From contig NZ_CP028365.1 in NCBI RefSeq assembly GCF_003033925.1, positions 868,001-932,000 on the forward strand: DNA of 64,000 bases, in the 5' to 3' direction. The translations under genes were made by a program, and so were the position numbers. Shown here in pieces: positions 37,532 through 46,858 of this stretch (its first letter is position 1; every line of letters begins with the position of its first letter). This DNA comes from Tannerella serpentiformis (GTDB lineage: Bacteria > Bacteroidota > Bacteroidia > Bacteroidales > Tannerellaceae). The notes under the pieces were generated by a model that was not told the DNA's origin, ran no database searches, and was given only the letters and a program-made list of their open reading frames with translations.

Positions 37532-38149
37532 ATGCTTCTAAAAATTTACCCCAACAACCCCAACCAGAAGGATCTGGATCGCGTCGCCAGCACCTTGCGT
37601 GACGGTGGACTTGTCATCTATCCCACCGACACGCTCTATGCCATCGGTTGCGACGCCCTCAACGTCCGCGCCGTGGAGCGCATTTGCCGCATCAAGGGCG
37701 TCGACCCGCAAAAGAGCAAGCTCTCCATCGTCTGCCATGACCTCTCCGAGGCCGGCGCCTACACGCGCATCGATAACGATGCCTTCAAACTCCTCAAGCG
37801 CCACCTTCCCGGCGCCTTCACCTTCATTCTGCCCGCCGGCGCCGACCTTCCGCGCATCTACAAAAGCCGACGCGAGGTAGGCCTACGCATCCCTGACAAC
37901 CCCATAGCCCTCGAGCTGGTCCGCACACTGGGAAATCCCCTCCTCACCATGTCCGTCCACGACCCCGCCAGCGACAATGAGGAGCCGGAATACCTCACCG
38001 ACCCCGAGCTTATCCATGAAAAGTTCGACGGACGTGTCGACCTCGTCATCGATGGCGGCATCGGCCGCACCGAAGGCTCCACCGTGGTCGATTGCACCGC
38101 TTCCCCCTTCACCATCCTGCGCCAAGGTCGAGGCGCCATCGACCTCTGA
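37532..38149 (+). CDS. Sua5/YciO/YrdC family protein
   Basis: A 205-residue protein with the YrdC-like RNA-binding fold. DGGLVIYPTDTLYAIGCDALN near residue 27 (in parts) and the KxR-type segment KSKLSIVCHDLSEA are family hallmarks; LPGAFTFILPAG and LRIPDNPIA follow. Members make threonylcarbamoyladenylate for t6A37 of tRNA, but the YciO group of this length has less certain activity. I see no Sua5 C-terminal domain. Confidence 0.87.
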   Translation: MLLKIYPNNPNQKDLDRVASTLRDGGLVIYPTDTLYAIGCDALNVRAVERICRIKGVDPQKSKLSIVCHDLSEAGAYTRIDNDAFKLLKRHLPGAFTFILPAGADLPRIYKSRREVGLRIPDNPIALELVRTLGNPLLTMSVHDPASDNEEPEYLTDPELIHEKFDGRVDLVIDGGIGRTEGSTVVDCTASPFTILRQGRGAIDL

Positions 38150-38208
38150 CCCTTTGTTTATCTGTCTCTTTTTGGGCTCACTACAAACCGACTTACAAAA
38201 AACCGCAT

Positions 38209-38216
38209 ACCTTTGC
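38209..38216 (+). promoter_or_regulatory. -7 box before the outer membrane protein gene
   Basis: TACCTTTG fits TAnnTTTG, 72 bases before the preferred start at 38289. Confidence 0.4.
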
Positions 38217-38288
38217 CGCGGCAGTATCCGAAAAGCCCATATGAATAGAGTAGGAATGAAAAAAACCAAACAAAGAGAACAAAACAGT

Positions 38289-38852
38289 ATGAAGAAATTT
38301 CTGATGAGTGCGATTGTATTCGCACTGTGCTCCATCGGAGCAGCAAATGCACAGCTCGAGAAAGGTAGCGTATTGGTTGGTGGAAGCATCGGCGACATTC
38401 AGTTCGGTCTGGGTAGCGGCAGCTACTTCTCGCTCAACCTCACTCCGCGTGTAGGCTATTTCGTGCAGGACAACTTGGCCTTTGGTGCCAAAGTGAATGC
38501 CGGCTTCACCGGTCAGCGCGGTGGCAACACCACGTTCAGCTATGGCCTCAACGCCTTCGGTCGTTACTATCTCGGCAATAAAGAGGTAGAGATCGGCCCA
38601 AAAGAAGGCCACTTCTTTGGTGAAGTCGGCGTCGGTCTGGGTGGTGTCCAAGGTGCACCAGTTGGATTCAACGTCAACTTTGGTCCTGGCTACGCTTACT
38701 TCCTGAACGAGCACGTAGCGCTTGAAGCATTGGCACTCTACAACGGCCAGTTCGGCAAAGGCTCCGTAAACGGTCTTTCGCTCAACGTAGGTCTCCAGAT
38801 CTACCTCCCAGTTTCCAAACTGGAAGCTCGTGCTAAGAGCTTGAAGAAGTAA
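38289..38852 (+). CDS. Outer membrane beta-barrel protein
   Basis: A 187-residue protein. The ATG at 38289 is chosen because it gives a clean signal peptide (MKKFLMSAIVFALCSIGAANA). The mature part is a run of glycine-rich amphipathic strands (VLVGGSIGDIQFGLGSGSYF, LTPRVGYFVQDNLAFGAKV, GEVGVGLGGVQG, GYAYFLNEHVALEALALY, SLNVGLQIYLPV), matching the small OmpA-like/porin-family barrels of Bacteroidetes. An in-frame ATG at 38241 would place a charged leader before the signal and is less likely. Confidence 0.8.
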   Translation: MKKFLMSAIVFALCSIGAANAQLEKGSVLVGGSIGDIQFGLGSGSYFSLNLTPRVGYFVQDNLAFGAKVNAGFTGQRGGNTTFSYGLNAFGRYYLGNKEVEIGPKEGHFFGEVGVGLGGVQGAPVGFNVNFGPGYAYFLNEHVALEALALYNGQFGKGSVNGLSLNVGLQIYLPVSKLEARAKSLKK

Positions 38853-38930
38853 TCCTCGGGCCAACGTAACTATTACACTTGTCAATCTGTCTGGTGTGCA
38901 ACCCGACGCCGAGGGTAGCCACCGAGATTC

Positions 38931-38977
38931 AGCAGGGGGGAGAGTCACAACCGACTCTCTTCCCTGCTCTCTTTTTG
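38931..38977 (+). terminator. Terminator after the outer membrane protein gene
   Basis: AGCAGGGGGGAGAGTC pairs with GACTCTCTTCCCTGCT around ACAACC, followed by CTCTTTTTG. A strong factor-independent terminator. Confidence 0.9.
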
Positions 38978-39023
38978 TCCCTCCCCAACGCATAGGCATC
39001 CTTCCCCCTTCCGCGGCTCATTT

Positions 39024-39191
39024 CGGAATGTCCACCTACATGAAAGAGGTAAACGCGGTTGATCTCGGAATGCCCATCAACATGGAACTGCCTCCAGCGA
39101 CTGATTTCGGAATGCCCATCAACTTGGAAGAGATAAACGTGGCTGATCTCGGAATGCCCATCAACATGGAAGAGGTAAACGCGGCGTGTTT
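39024..39191. repeat. Four-copy 42-bp array
   Basis: CGGAATG starts at 39024, 39066, 39108 and 39150, exactly 42 bp apart. The unit reads roughly CGGAATGCCCATCAACATGG then AAGAGGTAAACGCGGCTGAT. It has no sequence in common with the 42-bp array that follows at 39243. Confidence 0.93.
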
Positions 39192-39242
39192 CCCTATGTA
39201 GCAGCCGTAAGAGTCGAGAGAAAGAGACTGTTTCCTAATCTA

Positions 39243-39640
39243 TACGCCGTATGGCTCTACAAAAAGAAGCTGTTTCTCACTTCATACACGGTATAAGTTC
39301 ACCGAAAGACGCTGTTTTGCACCTCATACGCGGTATGATCTAAGAAATAGAGTCTGTTTTGCATATCATACGCCGTCAAACTCCCTCGAGATCCTCTTTT
39401 GAGGGCACTTTACGGCGTACACATCACGAAAAAGAGGCTATTTCCAGACCTATACCAGGTATGAATAGAGAAACAGAGGCCGTTTGGGGACTCTTACCAA
39501 GTATGAATAACGAAAAAGAGCCTCTTTACGGACTCATACGGGTGCTGAATCACGCGAAAGAGGCTTTTTCGAGCATACGACCTCGTACGCTTACCGAAAA
39601 GCGACAATTTATTTCATTTGTAGGCGCTAACGATCGGGAA
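39243..39640. repeat. Diverged 42-bp array upstream of DUF6261-like paralogue 3
   Basis: Units carry TACGCCGTATGA-like and AAAAGAGGCTGTTT-like halves; anchors at 39243, 39285, 39327 and later 39459 and 39501 keep the 42-bp step. About nine or ten units, more diverged in the middle (a stretch CTCGAGATCCTCTTTTGAGG near 39385). It ends some 60 bases before the DUF6261-like start. Confidence 0.85.
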
Positions 39641-39698
39641 ACGCGACGCGTGAGGCACTCCGATCGAGGTGTCAATCCCCATATCCATCAAAAACGAG

Positions 39699-40496
39699 AT
39701 GAAGCACACGATTCAGATCAAGAAAATCGGCTTAGACAAGTTAGACAACGCACTCCACGCACGATTCCACTGCGAGGCGTGCGACTTGGTGCGCGAGGTG
39801 AACGCAAAAACGACCGACATACCGACCGAATTATCCGACGAGTGGTATGCCCTGGCCCGTAAAGAGATCGATCAGGCCGTCGAGATCCGCGCCACGGTCT
39901 ATACCAAGGCTATGCACGAAAAGGATGCGGAACGTACGCGAGCCGCGACGTTTATCCTCGGTATCGTGCGCATCATGCGGCTCTCGCCCGACAAGGCGCA
40001 GGTGGAAGCTGCCCACGCGCTGCACATCGTGACACGTCAGTTCGTGCGACTCCAGAACCTCTCCACCGATCGCCGATCGGCCGACCTGCTATCGCTCATC
40101 TACGACCTGAAAAAGCCTGAGCACACCGCACACATAGGGCGCCTCGGCCTCACCGCGGCATTAGAGGCGCTGGAAAGGCTCGACGGGGAGTACTTAACGC
40201 TGAGTCGACAGCGTCGAGACGAGCGTGTGGAGCAAAAGGAGCAACCCGCTATGCTTGAAGTGCGGCACCAGTCGGACGAGATCTATCAGCACATCATCAT
40301 GCTGCTCCAAATGGCCTACCTCAAAGCCAATTCCGAGGCCTCGCGTACGGAGCTCGAGGCCCTGGCCGAACGTCTCACCGCCCTCACCGCCCGCATCAAC
40401 ACCTCCTACAAGCAGAGCCTCTCGCAACGTCGTGCCCGCCGCCAAAAAGCTACGGGGACGGAGGAGCCGAAGGAGGTATCTTTGCCCACGAATTAG
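39699..40496 (+). CDS. DUF6261-like helical protein, paralogue 3
   Basis: A 265-residue soluble helical protein, homologous to the products at 4532-5320 and 29025-29747 (C-terminal RINTSYKQSLSQRRAR and central KDAERTRAATFILGIVR). Function unknown. The ATG at 39699 is preferred because the protein then begins MKHTIQIKKIGLDKL, like copy 2; an ATG at 39669 would add ten residues. It is the third family copy in 36 kb, again directly behind a 42-bp array. A broken higB follows 15 bases after the stop. Confidence 0.75.
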   Translation: MKHTIQIKKIGLDKLDNALHARFHCEACDLVREVNAKTTDIPTELSDEWYALARKEIDQAVEIRATVYTKAMHEKDAERTRAATFILGIVRIMRLSPDKAQVEAAHALHIVTRQFVRLQNLSTDRRSADLLSLIYDLKKPEHTAHIGRLGLTAALEALERLDGEYLTLSRQRRDERVEQKEQPAMLEVRHQSDEIYQHIIMLLQMAYLKANSEASRTELEALAERLTALTARINTSYKQSLSQRRARRQKATGTEEPKEVSLPTN

Positions 40497-40511
40497 GCGA
40501 GCGAAAGAGAG

Positions 40512-40657
40512 ATGGAGATCACGTTTGATAAGGCGTATCTGAAAGAACTCTACGAGACGGGAAAGACGGGCGCATCGAGTTCAAGACAGAGCGAGTCGTC
40601 TCCGAGACGGTCGTCACGATCTGCAACATCATAGAATTGTCGAATCATTATCAATAA
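40512..40657 (+). pseudogene. Remnant of a HigB/RelE-type toxin gene
   Basis: The frame from 40512 reads MEITFDKAYLKELYETGK, the usual start of Bacteroidetes HigB toxins, then loses the pattern. A shifted frame before 40657 reads YRIEFKTERV-like residues ending ICNIIELSNHYQ, the usual toxin C-terminus. The middle of the roughly 110-residue toxin is missing and the two ends are out of frame, so the toxin is inactivated by an internal deletion. The intact antitoxin follows. Confidence 0.75.
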
Positions 40658-40662
40658 CAGCA

Positions 40663-40974
40663 ATGGGAAATTTAGGCTACGGCTATACCCCGACGCATCC
40701 GGGGGAAGTGTTGCGGGATGAGATCGAATGCCGGGGCATCTCGCTTTCACGCTTGGCGCGACAAATGGGCGTCTCCTATCGGGCGCTGAATGATATACTG
40801 AACGAGCGGCGGTCGCTTACGACACGGACGGCCATGCGCTTTGAGGCAGCGCTGAACGTGCCAGCCGATTCTCTGATGCGCCTGCAATTGAAGTACGATC
40901 TGCACATGGCTCAGACCGACAAGAAGCTCAGCGGCACGTTAGCACGGATACGTCAGGCAGCAGCTGTTCTCTGA
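40663..40974 (+). CDS. higA: HigA-type antitoxin, orphaned
   Basis: A 103-residue XRE-type helix-turn-helix protein. YTPTHPGEVLRDEIECRGIS is the signature start of HigA antitoxins, followed by the HTH (LSRLARQMGVSYRALNDILNERRS) and a C-terminal helix. It normally neutralises HigB and represses the operon; here the partner toxin gene just upstream is broken, so only the regulator is left. Confidence 0.9.
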   Translation: MGNLGYGYTPTHPGEVLRDEIECRGISLSRLARQMGVSYRALNDILNERRSLTTRTAMRFEAALNVPADSLMRLQLKYDLHMAQTDKKLSGTLARIRQAAAVL

Positions 40975-41059
40975 GAGCCCCGGTCGCTCGTTTTTCCCCT
41001 TTTCCCTTCTTTTGCAAGCCGTTTAACTGCGGCGCAAACATCATTTAATCACTTTAATT

Positions 41060-43084
41060 ATGAACAGAAAGAGACACCTGAACAGGGCGTGCACCTTCCG
41101 CTTCCGGCGGTTTGCACGCAAGGCATACAGCGCTTTCAGCAGTATGCACCGAGTAGTTAACATCGGCGTGGTGGCCGGCTGTATGCTGACCTTCGCCCAC
41201 GCCACGCAGACGGCAGCACAGCCTGCGGCGGCACCCGACGCCTTGCCCACGGACAGCCTCCGCGAAGAGACGCTCGAGGAAGTGACCGTCACGGCTTCAC
41301 ACCTCGAGACGCCGCTCAGCCAGACGTCCAAGATCGTCACCGTCATCACCCGCGCACAGATCGAGCAGGCGCCCGTCCGAAGCATCCAAGACTTGCTGGT
41401 CTACGCCGCTAACGTGGACGTAATCCAACGCGGCGGCCACGGCGTACAGTCCGACATCTCCATCCGCGGCGGCTCAGCCGACCAAACAGCCGTCCTCCTC
41501 AACGGCGTCAACTTCTCCAACCCCCACACGGGCCATTACAGCTTCGATCTCCCCATTAACCTTTCCGACATCGAGCGCATCGAGATCGTACACGGCCCAT
41601 CAGCGCTCATCTACGGTTCGTCGGCCTTCTCCGGCGGCATCAACATCATCACGAAACAGAAAGTCGAAACTCCCCTCTACCTCGCAGCCGAAGCCGGTAT
41701 GCACGCCCTGCGCGGCGGCGAAGTGCGCGGCGCACTCGAGGCGGGACCCACCACAAGCAGCCTCTCCGTCGGCCATCGCGCCTCAGACGGATACATCGCC
41801 GGCAGCGACTACGCCATCTGGAACGCCTTCTGGCAGACGCGCGTGCGCTTTAGCGGCGACAACCGCCTCGACATTCAGGCGGGCTATGAAAGCAAGAACT
41901 ACGGCGCCAACACCTTCTACACCGCCCTCTACCCCAACCAATACGAGCGCACGAGCTCCTGGGCCGGATCCGTCAAAGGAGCCTTTGGCGGCGCACTGAA
42001 GGTGGTGCCGATCCTCTACTGGAATCGTCATTATGATCAGTTCGACCTCATCAAGGACACCGACAAGGGCCGCAACTTCCACCGCGGCGACACGTACGGG
42101 GCGAACCTCATCTTCCAATATACCTGGCGCGGCGGCGTGACCAGCCTCGGCGGCGAACTGCGGCGCGAGGAGATCATCAGCAGCAAGCTCGGTACACCGA
42201 TGGCCACCCCGAACGGTCACTACACACGCAGCGACGCCCGCACCATCGTCAGCGCTACGGCTGAGCACACCTGGACGTGGCAGCGCTGGGCCGCCTCGGC
42301 CGGCGTGATGATGCAGCGCAACACCCTGCTCGACGGCGTGCGCTTCTACCCCTCGGCCGGCTTGGCCTATCGCCCGACGGACGACCTGAAGCTGAACGCT
42401 ACCTGGAGTCGCTCGACCCGTATGCCGACCTTCACCGACCTCTACTACACCACCGAGACGCACACGGCCAACGTGGGCCTGAAGCCCGAACGCTCTGAGT
42501 CGGTCGACCTCGGTGTGACGTTCACGCGCCCCGCAGTAACGCTCCGCCTCGTGGGCTACCTGATGTGGGGACGCGACGTGATCGACTGGGTGCGCGACTC
42601 GGGCACGGCCAAGTGGGCGTCATGGAACTTCACGGAGATAGACAAGCAGGGCGTCGAGATGGGCGCCACCTTCCGCCCGGGCGCCATCTGGCCCTCGATG
42701 CGCGGCACGGTGCTCAACGTGGACTATGCACGCATGAATCAGACGGCCGACAGCCACGGCCTGGAGTCGCGCTACTCGCTGAACTACCTGCGTGACAAGG
42801 TGACCGTCGGACTGCAGCACCCGATCTTTCGCGGGCTGACGGCCTCGTGGCACTTCCGCGCGCAGAAGCGCATGGGCAGCTATCGCCGATACGTGGACAA
42901 GAAGGACATGGGCCTGGAGCCTTACCCGGCCTTCTCGACCCTCGACCTGAAGCTGAACTATGCCGTCCGCAAGTTTGACTTCCACCTCGACCTGAACAAC
43001 ATGTTCAACGTCACCTATTACGACATCGGCAACGTGCCCCAGGCCGGCTTCTGGCTCATGGGCGGCGTCGCATTCAAGCTGTAA
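41060..43084 (+). CDS. TonB-dependent outer membrane receptor
   Basis: A 674-residue receptor. The first 50 residues form an extended signal: a basic leader with RRFARKAYSAF and HRVVNIGVV, then a hydrophobic core; this type is common in Bacteroidetes TonB receptors. The TonB box region (EETLEEVTVTAS) precedes the plug (about 85-195: IEQAPVRSIQDLLVYAANV, GGSADQTAVLLNGV, IERIEIVHGPSALIYGSSAFSGGINI). The rest is a 22-strand barrel. Sequence style is closest to BtuB/vitamin or siderophore receptors, not SusC. No ABC partner is adjacent, so the ligand is unknown. Confidence 0.9.
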   Translation: MNRKRHLNRACTFRFRRFARKAYSAFSSMHRVVNIGVVAGCMLTFAHATQTAAQPAAAPDALPTDSLREETLEEVTVTASHLETPLSQTSKIVTVITRAQIEQAPVRSIQDLLVYAANVDVIQRGGHGVQSDISIRGGSADQTAVLLNGVNFSNPHTGHYSFDLPINLSDIERIEIVHGPSALIYGSSAFSGGINIITKQKVETPLYLAAEAGMHALRGGEVRGALEAGPTTSSLSVGHRASDGYIAGSDYAIWNAFWQTRVRFSGDNRLDIQAGYESKNYGANTFYTALYPNQYERTSSWAGSVKGAFGGALKVVPILYWNRHYDQFDLIKDTDKGRNFHRGDTYGANLIFQYTWRGGVTSLGGELRREEIISSKLGTPMATPNGHYTRSDARTIVSATAEHTWTWQRWAASAGVMMQRNTLLDGVRFYPSAGLAYRPTDDLKLNATWSRSTRMPTFTDLYYTTETHTANVGLKPERSESVDLGVTFTRPAVTLRLVGYLMWGRDVIDWVRDSGTAKWASWNFTEIDKQGVEMGATFRPGAIWPSMRGTVLNVDYARMNQTADSHGLESRYSLNYLRDKVTVGLQHPIFRGLTASWHFRAQKRMGSYRRYVDKKDMGLEPYPAFSTLDLKLNYAVRKFDFHLDLNNMFNVTYYDIGNVPQAGFWLMGGVAFKL

Positions 43085-43440
43085 AACGGGGCTGAAGCCC
43101 CGGGTAGTTATGCGCCTTGCGGCGCTGTAGTTACGGGCTTCGCCCGGGTAGTTATGCAGCCTGTCGGCCTCGGTAGTTACGGGCTTCGCCCGGGTAGTTA
43201 TGCGCCTTGCGGCGCGGTAGTTACGGGCTTCGCCCGGGTAGTCAGAGGGTAGTTACATGGTAGAATCTACTTCTAACTACCCGTAACTACCCGGGGCTTT
43301 AGCCCCGTACTACCACGGCCGCAAGGCCGCATTACTACCCGGCGCGAAGCGCCATAACTACCGGGCGTATGCAATACGCCTACTACCCGGCCGTTAGGCC
43401 GATAACTACCGCGGCCGCAAGGCCGCATAACTACTTTATA
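43085..43440. repeat. Second bipartite GC-hairpin array
   Basis: It is built like the array at 22332-23396. Left arm: GGTAGTTA linkers with GCGCCTTGCGGCGC, GGGCTTCGCCC (a stable UUCG loop when transcribed) and GCCTGTCGGC, with units of about 44-46 bp. Centre near 43250-43290: GTAGAATCTACTTCTAACTACCC, which in reverse reads GGGTAGTTAGAAGTAG as in the first array. Right arm: TAACTACC linkers with GGGGCTTTAGCCCC, GGCCGCAAGGCC and GGCGCGAAGCGCC. It fills the spacer between two co-directional genes. Confidence 0.93.
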
Positions 43441-43444
43441 ACAT

Positions 43445-44230
43445 ATGAACCTGAAACAAATCATTGCCGCAGGGATCCTCCTTATGTCGCTTGCGGCCTG
43501 CGTCGAAGAACGCAGCAATCAAGGTGAGACGGCCCCCGGATGGGTCGCCTTCGAGTACACCTCGGCGCTGGTGGAGCGCTGTGGCATCACGGCGGAATAC
43601 CTCCACCGCTTCGACCGTTATTTAGAGCAAAACACCTCGTCTGGACGCGACTCGGTGGATAGACTCTACTTCTCCAACGTAAAGATCCAGCGCGACCAAG
43701 AGCCCAACGCGTGGACGCTTCGCCTCAAGGAGCGCTACGGGAATGAGCGCACCATTACGATCCGCAACGCCGTACGCGGTGGGATGTGGGAGGTGGTCGG
43801 CGAAGGCTTGGCCACGAAGTTCAGCCCACGCTCGGAGCGTGCCGTGGATCACTTCCGCGTCAACACGGGGAAGAGTGGCACGTGGTACATGGAGCACATC
43901 GGACGCGACCGAGAGTTTGCCGACAGCTCCGCGTGGATGGTGCAATTCGTCAGCGACGGCAGCCTACAGCTCGTGGGGAATGGCGTGCGGACAAGTCTGG
44001 CTGTGCCTACACTGCGGCTGGACTTCAAGACCGATTTACCCCTGAGTTACACCCTGCGAAACACCTCTACGTTCACGCTCGTGGACGGGCAACTGCGGAT
44101 CATAGCCACTGGCCCCAACGGTCTGCCGGAGACAACCGCGGTCACAGCCATCGGTAGCGATCGCATACGGATTAACTACAACAACAAGCACAGCGCTGAG
44201 GGCAATTGGAACTCGGCGATTGAGCTTTGA
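43445..44230 (+). CDS. Lipoprotein of unknown function
   Basis: A 261-residue protein with a clear lipoprotein signal (MSLAAC lipobox, Cys19). I do not recognise the mature domain. It is rich in beta strands (WTLRLKERYGNERTITIRN, WMVQFVSDGSLQLVGNGV, RIIATGPNGLPETTAVT) with few cysteines, which suggests a surface or periplasmic beta fold. It follows the TonB receptor across the hairpin array; whether they share a transcript cannot be told. Confidence 0.7.
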   Translation: MNLKQIIAAGILLMSLAACVEERSNQGETAPGWVAFEYTSALVERCGITAEYLHRFDRYLEQNTSSGRDSVDRLYFSNVKIQRDQEPNAWTLRLKERYGNERTITIRNAVRGGMWEVVGEGLATKFSPRSERAVDHFRVNTGKSGTWYMEHIGRDREFADSSAWMVQFVSDGSLQLVGNGVRTSLAVPTLRLDFKTDLPLSYTLRNTSTFTLVDGQLRIIATGPNGLPETTAVTAIGSDRIRINYNNKHSAEGNWNSAIEL

Positions 44231-44266
44231 TCCGAGGCCTCTTCGCAGGCTTGGCAACCAGCCGAC

Positions 44267-44316
44267 GGAGGCAGCCCGGGAAGAAACTCCTCCCTCGGCT
44301 GCCTCTGTTGCTTTTA
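44267..44316 (+). terminator. Terminator after the lipoprotein gene
   Basis: GGAGGCAGCCCGGG pairs with CCTCGGCTGCCTC around a loop, followed by TGTTGCTTTTAT. It separates the lipoprotein gene from the array before dxs. Confidence 0.75.
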
Positions 44317-44339
44317 TAGCCCCAAGCCATCGGGGCCGT

Positions 44340-44850
44340 TTACCCCTTGCACGCCGTGCAAACACCGAAATGACCCTCATTTTACCCCTTGCACGCTGTG
44401 CGAGCACCAAAATGACCCTCATTTTACCCCTTGCACGCCGTGCAAACACCGAAATGACCCTCATTTTACCCCTTGCATGCCGTGCAAACACTGAAATGAC
44501 CCTCATTTTACCCCTTGCACGCCGTGCAAACACCGAAATGACCCTCATTTTGCCCCTTGCATGCCGTGCGAGCACCAAAATGACCCTCATTTTGCCTCTT
44601 GCATGCCGTGCGAGCACCGAAATGACCCTCATTTTACCCCTTGCATGCCGTGCGAGTACCAAAATGACCCTCATTTTGCCCCTTGCATGCCGTGCGAGTA
44701 CTGAAATGACCCTCATTTTGCCTCTTGCATGCCGTGCGAGTACCAAAATGACCCTCATTTTGCCCCTTGCATGCCGTGCAAACACCGAAATGACCCTCAT
44801 TTTACCCCTTGCATGCCGTGCGAGTACCAAAATGACCCTCGATGGCCTGC
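44340..44850. repeat. Twelve-copy 42-bp array upstream of dxs
   Basis: TGACCCTC starts at 44371 and repeats in exact 42-bp steps to 44833, 12 copies. The unit is roughly AAATGACCCTCATTTTACCC then CTTGCATGCCGTGCGAGTAC. Both strands stay open over the array because 42 is a multiple of three; I do not regard these frames as genes. Confidence 0.96.
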
Positions 44851-44876
44851 CGACAAGGCTGGGGAATGTGCTTTCC

Positions 44877-44906
44877 TTGCTGCCCTTACTTCCGGTGCTA
44901 CCTTTG
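44877..44906 (+). promoter_or_regulatory. Promoter of the dxs-trkA operon
   Basis: TTG (44877-44879) and TACCTTTG (44899-44906) are 19 bases apart, matching the Bacteroidetes -33/-7 layout. The dxs ATG lies 32 bases after the -7 box. The 42-bp array ends some 30-40 bases before the -33 box. Confidence 0.65.
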
Positions 44907-44938
44907 CCCGATAAAAACGAACAGTAAGGAACACAGGA

Positions 44939-46858
44939 ATGGCTGATAGCAACCAATATCATCTGTTGAGCCGGATAGATAGCCCGGCTGATTTGCGGAA
45001 ACTCGCCGTCGATAAGCTCCCCGCGGTATGCGATGAGCTGAGGAAATACATCATCGACGTACTCTCAGAGCGGCCCGGACACCTCGGCGCCAGCCTCGGC
45101 GCCGTGGAGCTGACCGTGGCCCTGCATTACGTCTTCAACACGCCCGACGACCGCATCGTCTGGGACGTCGGGCATCAGGCTTATAGTCACAAGATACTCA
45201 CCGGCCGACGCGAGGCCTTCCACACCCTCCGCCAGTTCGGCGGCATCGGCGGATTCCCCCACCCCGAAGAGAGCGCCTACGATACCTTCATCGCCGGGCA
45301 CGCCTCGAACTCCATCTCTGCCGCCCTGGGCATGTCCACCGCCTTCGAGATAGCCGGCGAAGGGGGCCGACACGTCGTGGCCGTCATTGGCGACGGCGCC
45401 ATGACCGGCGGACTGGCCTTCGAGGGCATCAATAACGCCTCCATCGACCCCAACAACCTGCTGATTGTGCTTAACGATAACGACATGTCGATCGACCGCA
45501 ACGTGGGTGGCATGAACCGTTACCTTGTCGACATCACCACCAGCCAGACCTACAACCACATCCGCTACGAGGTCTACCAGAGGCTCCTCAAGCTGAACCT
45601 CATCTCCGAAGATCGGCGCGAGAACATCCTGCGCTTCAATAACAGCCTCAAGGCTCTCATCAACCGCCAGCACAACCTCTTTGAGGGCTTCAGTATCCGC
45701 TACTTCGGGCCTATCGACGGCCACGACGTAGGCGATCTGGTCAAGAAGCTGGGCGACATCAAGGAAATGAAGGGCCCCAAGCTGCTCCACATCAAAACGA
45801 AGAAAGGCAAGGGCTACAAACCCGCCGAGCAGTCGGCTACCGTCTGGCACGCGCCCGGGCGCTTCAATAAGGATACCGGCCAGCGCCTCCTACCCGAACG
45901 GACGAACGAGCCGCAGCTCTATCAGGACGTCTTCGGCCATACGCTCGTGGAGTTGGCCGAGAAAGATCAGCGCATCACGGGTGTCACCCCGGCCATGCCC
46001 ACGGGTTGCTCCATGACGTACATGATGAAAGCCTTCCCCGATCGCGCCTTCGACGTCGGCATCGCCGAGGGCCACGCCGTGACCTTCTCAGCGGGCATGG
46101 CCAAGGAGGGCATGATCCCCTTCTGCAACATCTACTCCTCCTTCCTACAGCGCGCCTATGATCAGGTGATCCACGATGCAGCCATACTGAAATTGCACGT
46201 CGTGCTCTGCCTCGACCGCGCGGGCCTCGTGGGTGAGGATGGCGTCACGCACCACGGCGCCTTCGACCTGGCTTACCTCCGCCCCATTCCGAACCTAATC
46301 ATCTCCTCCCCCCTCAACGAGATCGACCTCCGCAACCTCATGTTCACGGCTTACAAGACCGACCGTGGCCCCTTCGTCATCCGCTATCCGCGCGGCAAAG
46401 GCGAGCTGCGTGATTGGCAGAACGAGATGGAGCTGTTGCCCGTCGGTCGTGGCCGTCGACTGCGCGAGGGGACAGACGTAGCCGTCGTCACGATCGGCCC
46501 CATCGGCAACGTGGCGCGTCAGGCCATCGAAGCCGCCGCCGCGGAAGGCATCTCCGCCGCGCATTACGATATGATCTATCTCAAGCCCATCGACGAGGAG
46601 CTGCTGCATGAGATCGGCCGTCGCTACTCGCGCATCATCACCGTAGAGAACGGTACTGTGGTCGGCGGACTCGGCACTGCCGTCATGGAGTTCATGATGG
46701 AGCATGGCTATACACCCCGCGTGCAACGCATTGGCATCCCCGACCGCTTCATCGAGCATGGCAGCATAGCCGAACTCTATAACCTCTGCGGCATGGACGC
46801 CCCACACATCCTCGAGGCCATCCGCTCACTCGCCGGACAGAAAGGAGGCCAGGCATGA
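44939..46858 (+). CDS. dxs: 1-deoxy-D-xylulose-5-phosphate synthase
   Basis: A 639-residue thiamine-diphosphate enzyme that joins pyruvate and glyceraldehyde 3-phosphate, the first step of the MEP isoprenoid pathway. The ThDP motif [18 protein letters not shown], the HKILTGR segment, and [27 protein letters not shown] (in parts) in the transketolase-like central domain are all present. It overlaps trkA by four bases (ATGA). Confidence 0.97.
   Translation: MADSNQYHLLSRIDSPADLRKLAVDKLPAVCDELRKYIIDVLSERPGHLGASLGAVELTVALHYVFNTPDDRIVWDVGHQAYSHKILTGRREAFHTLRQFGGIGGFPHPEESAYDTFIAGHASNSISAALGMSTAFEIAGEGGRHVVAVIGDGAMTGGLAFEGINNASIDPNNLLIVLNDNDMSIDRNVGGMNRYLVDITTSQTYNHIRYEVYQRLLKLNLISEDRRENILRFNNSLKALINRQHNLFEGFSIRYFGPIDGHDVGDLVKKLGDIKEMKGPKLLHIKTKKGKGYKPAEQSATVWHAPGRFNKDTGQRLLPERTNEPQLYQDVFGHTLVELAEKDQRITGVTPAMPTGCSMTYMMKAFPDRAFDVGIAEGHAVTFSAGMAKEGMIPFCNIYSSFLQRAYDQVIHDAAILKLHVVLCLDRAGLVGEDGVTHHGAFDLAYLRPIPNLIISSPLNEIDLRNLMFTAYKTDRGPFVIRYPRGKGELRDWQNEMELLPVGRGRRLREGTDVAVVTIGPIGNVARQAIEAAAAEGISAAHYDMIYLKPIDEELLHEIGRRYSRIITVENGTVVGGLGTAVMEFMMEHGYTPRVQRIGIPDRFIEHGSIAELYNLCGMDAPHILEAIRSLAGQKGGQA

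Noticed and set aside
44220-44927. A 235-codon plus-strand frame over the array before dxs, and frames on the other strand
   Set aside because: The array period of 42 is divisible by three, so both strands stay open automatically; the sequence before the array is a terminator, not a gene start.
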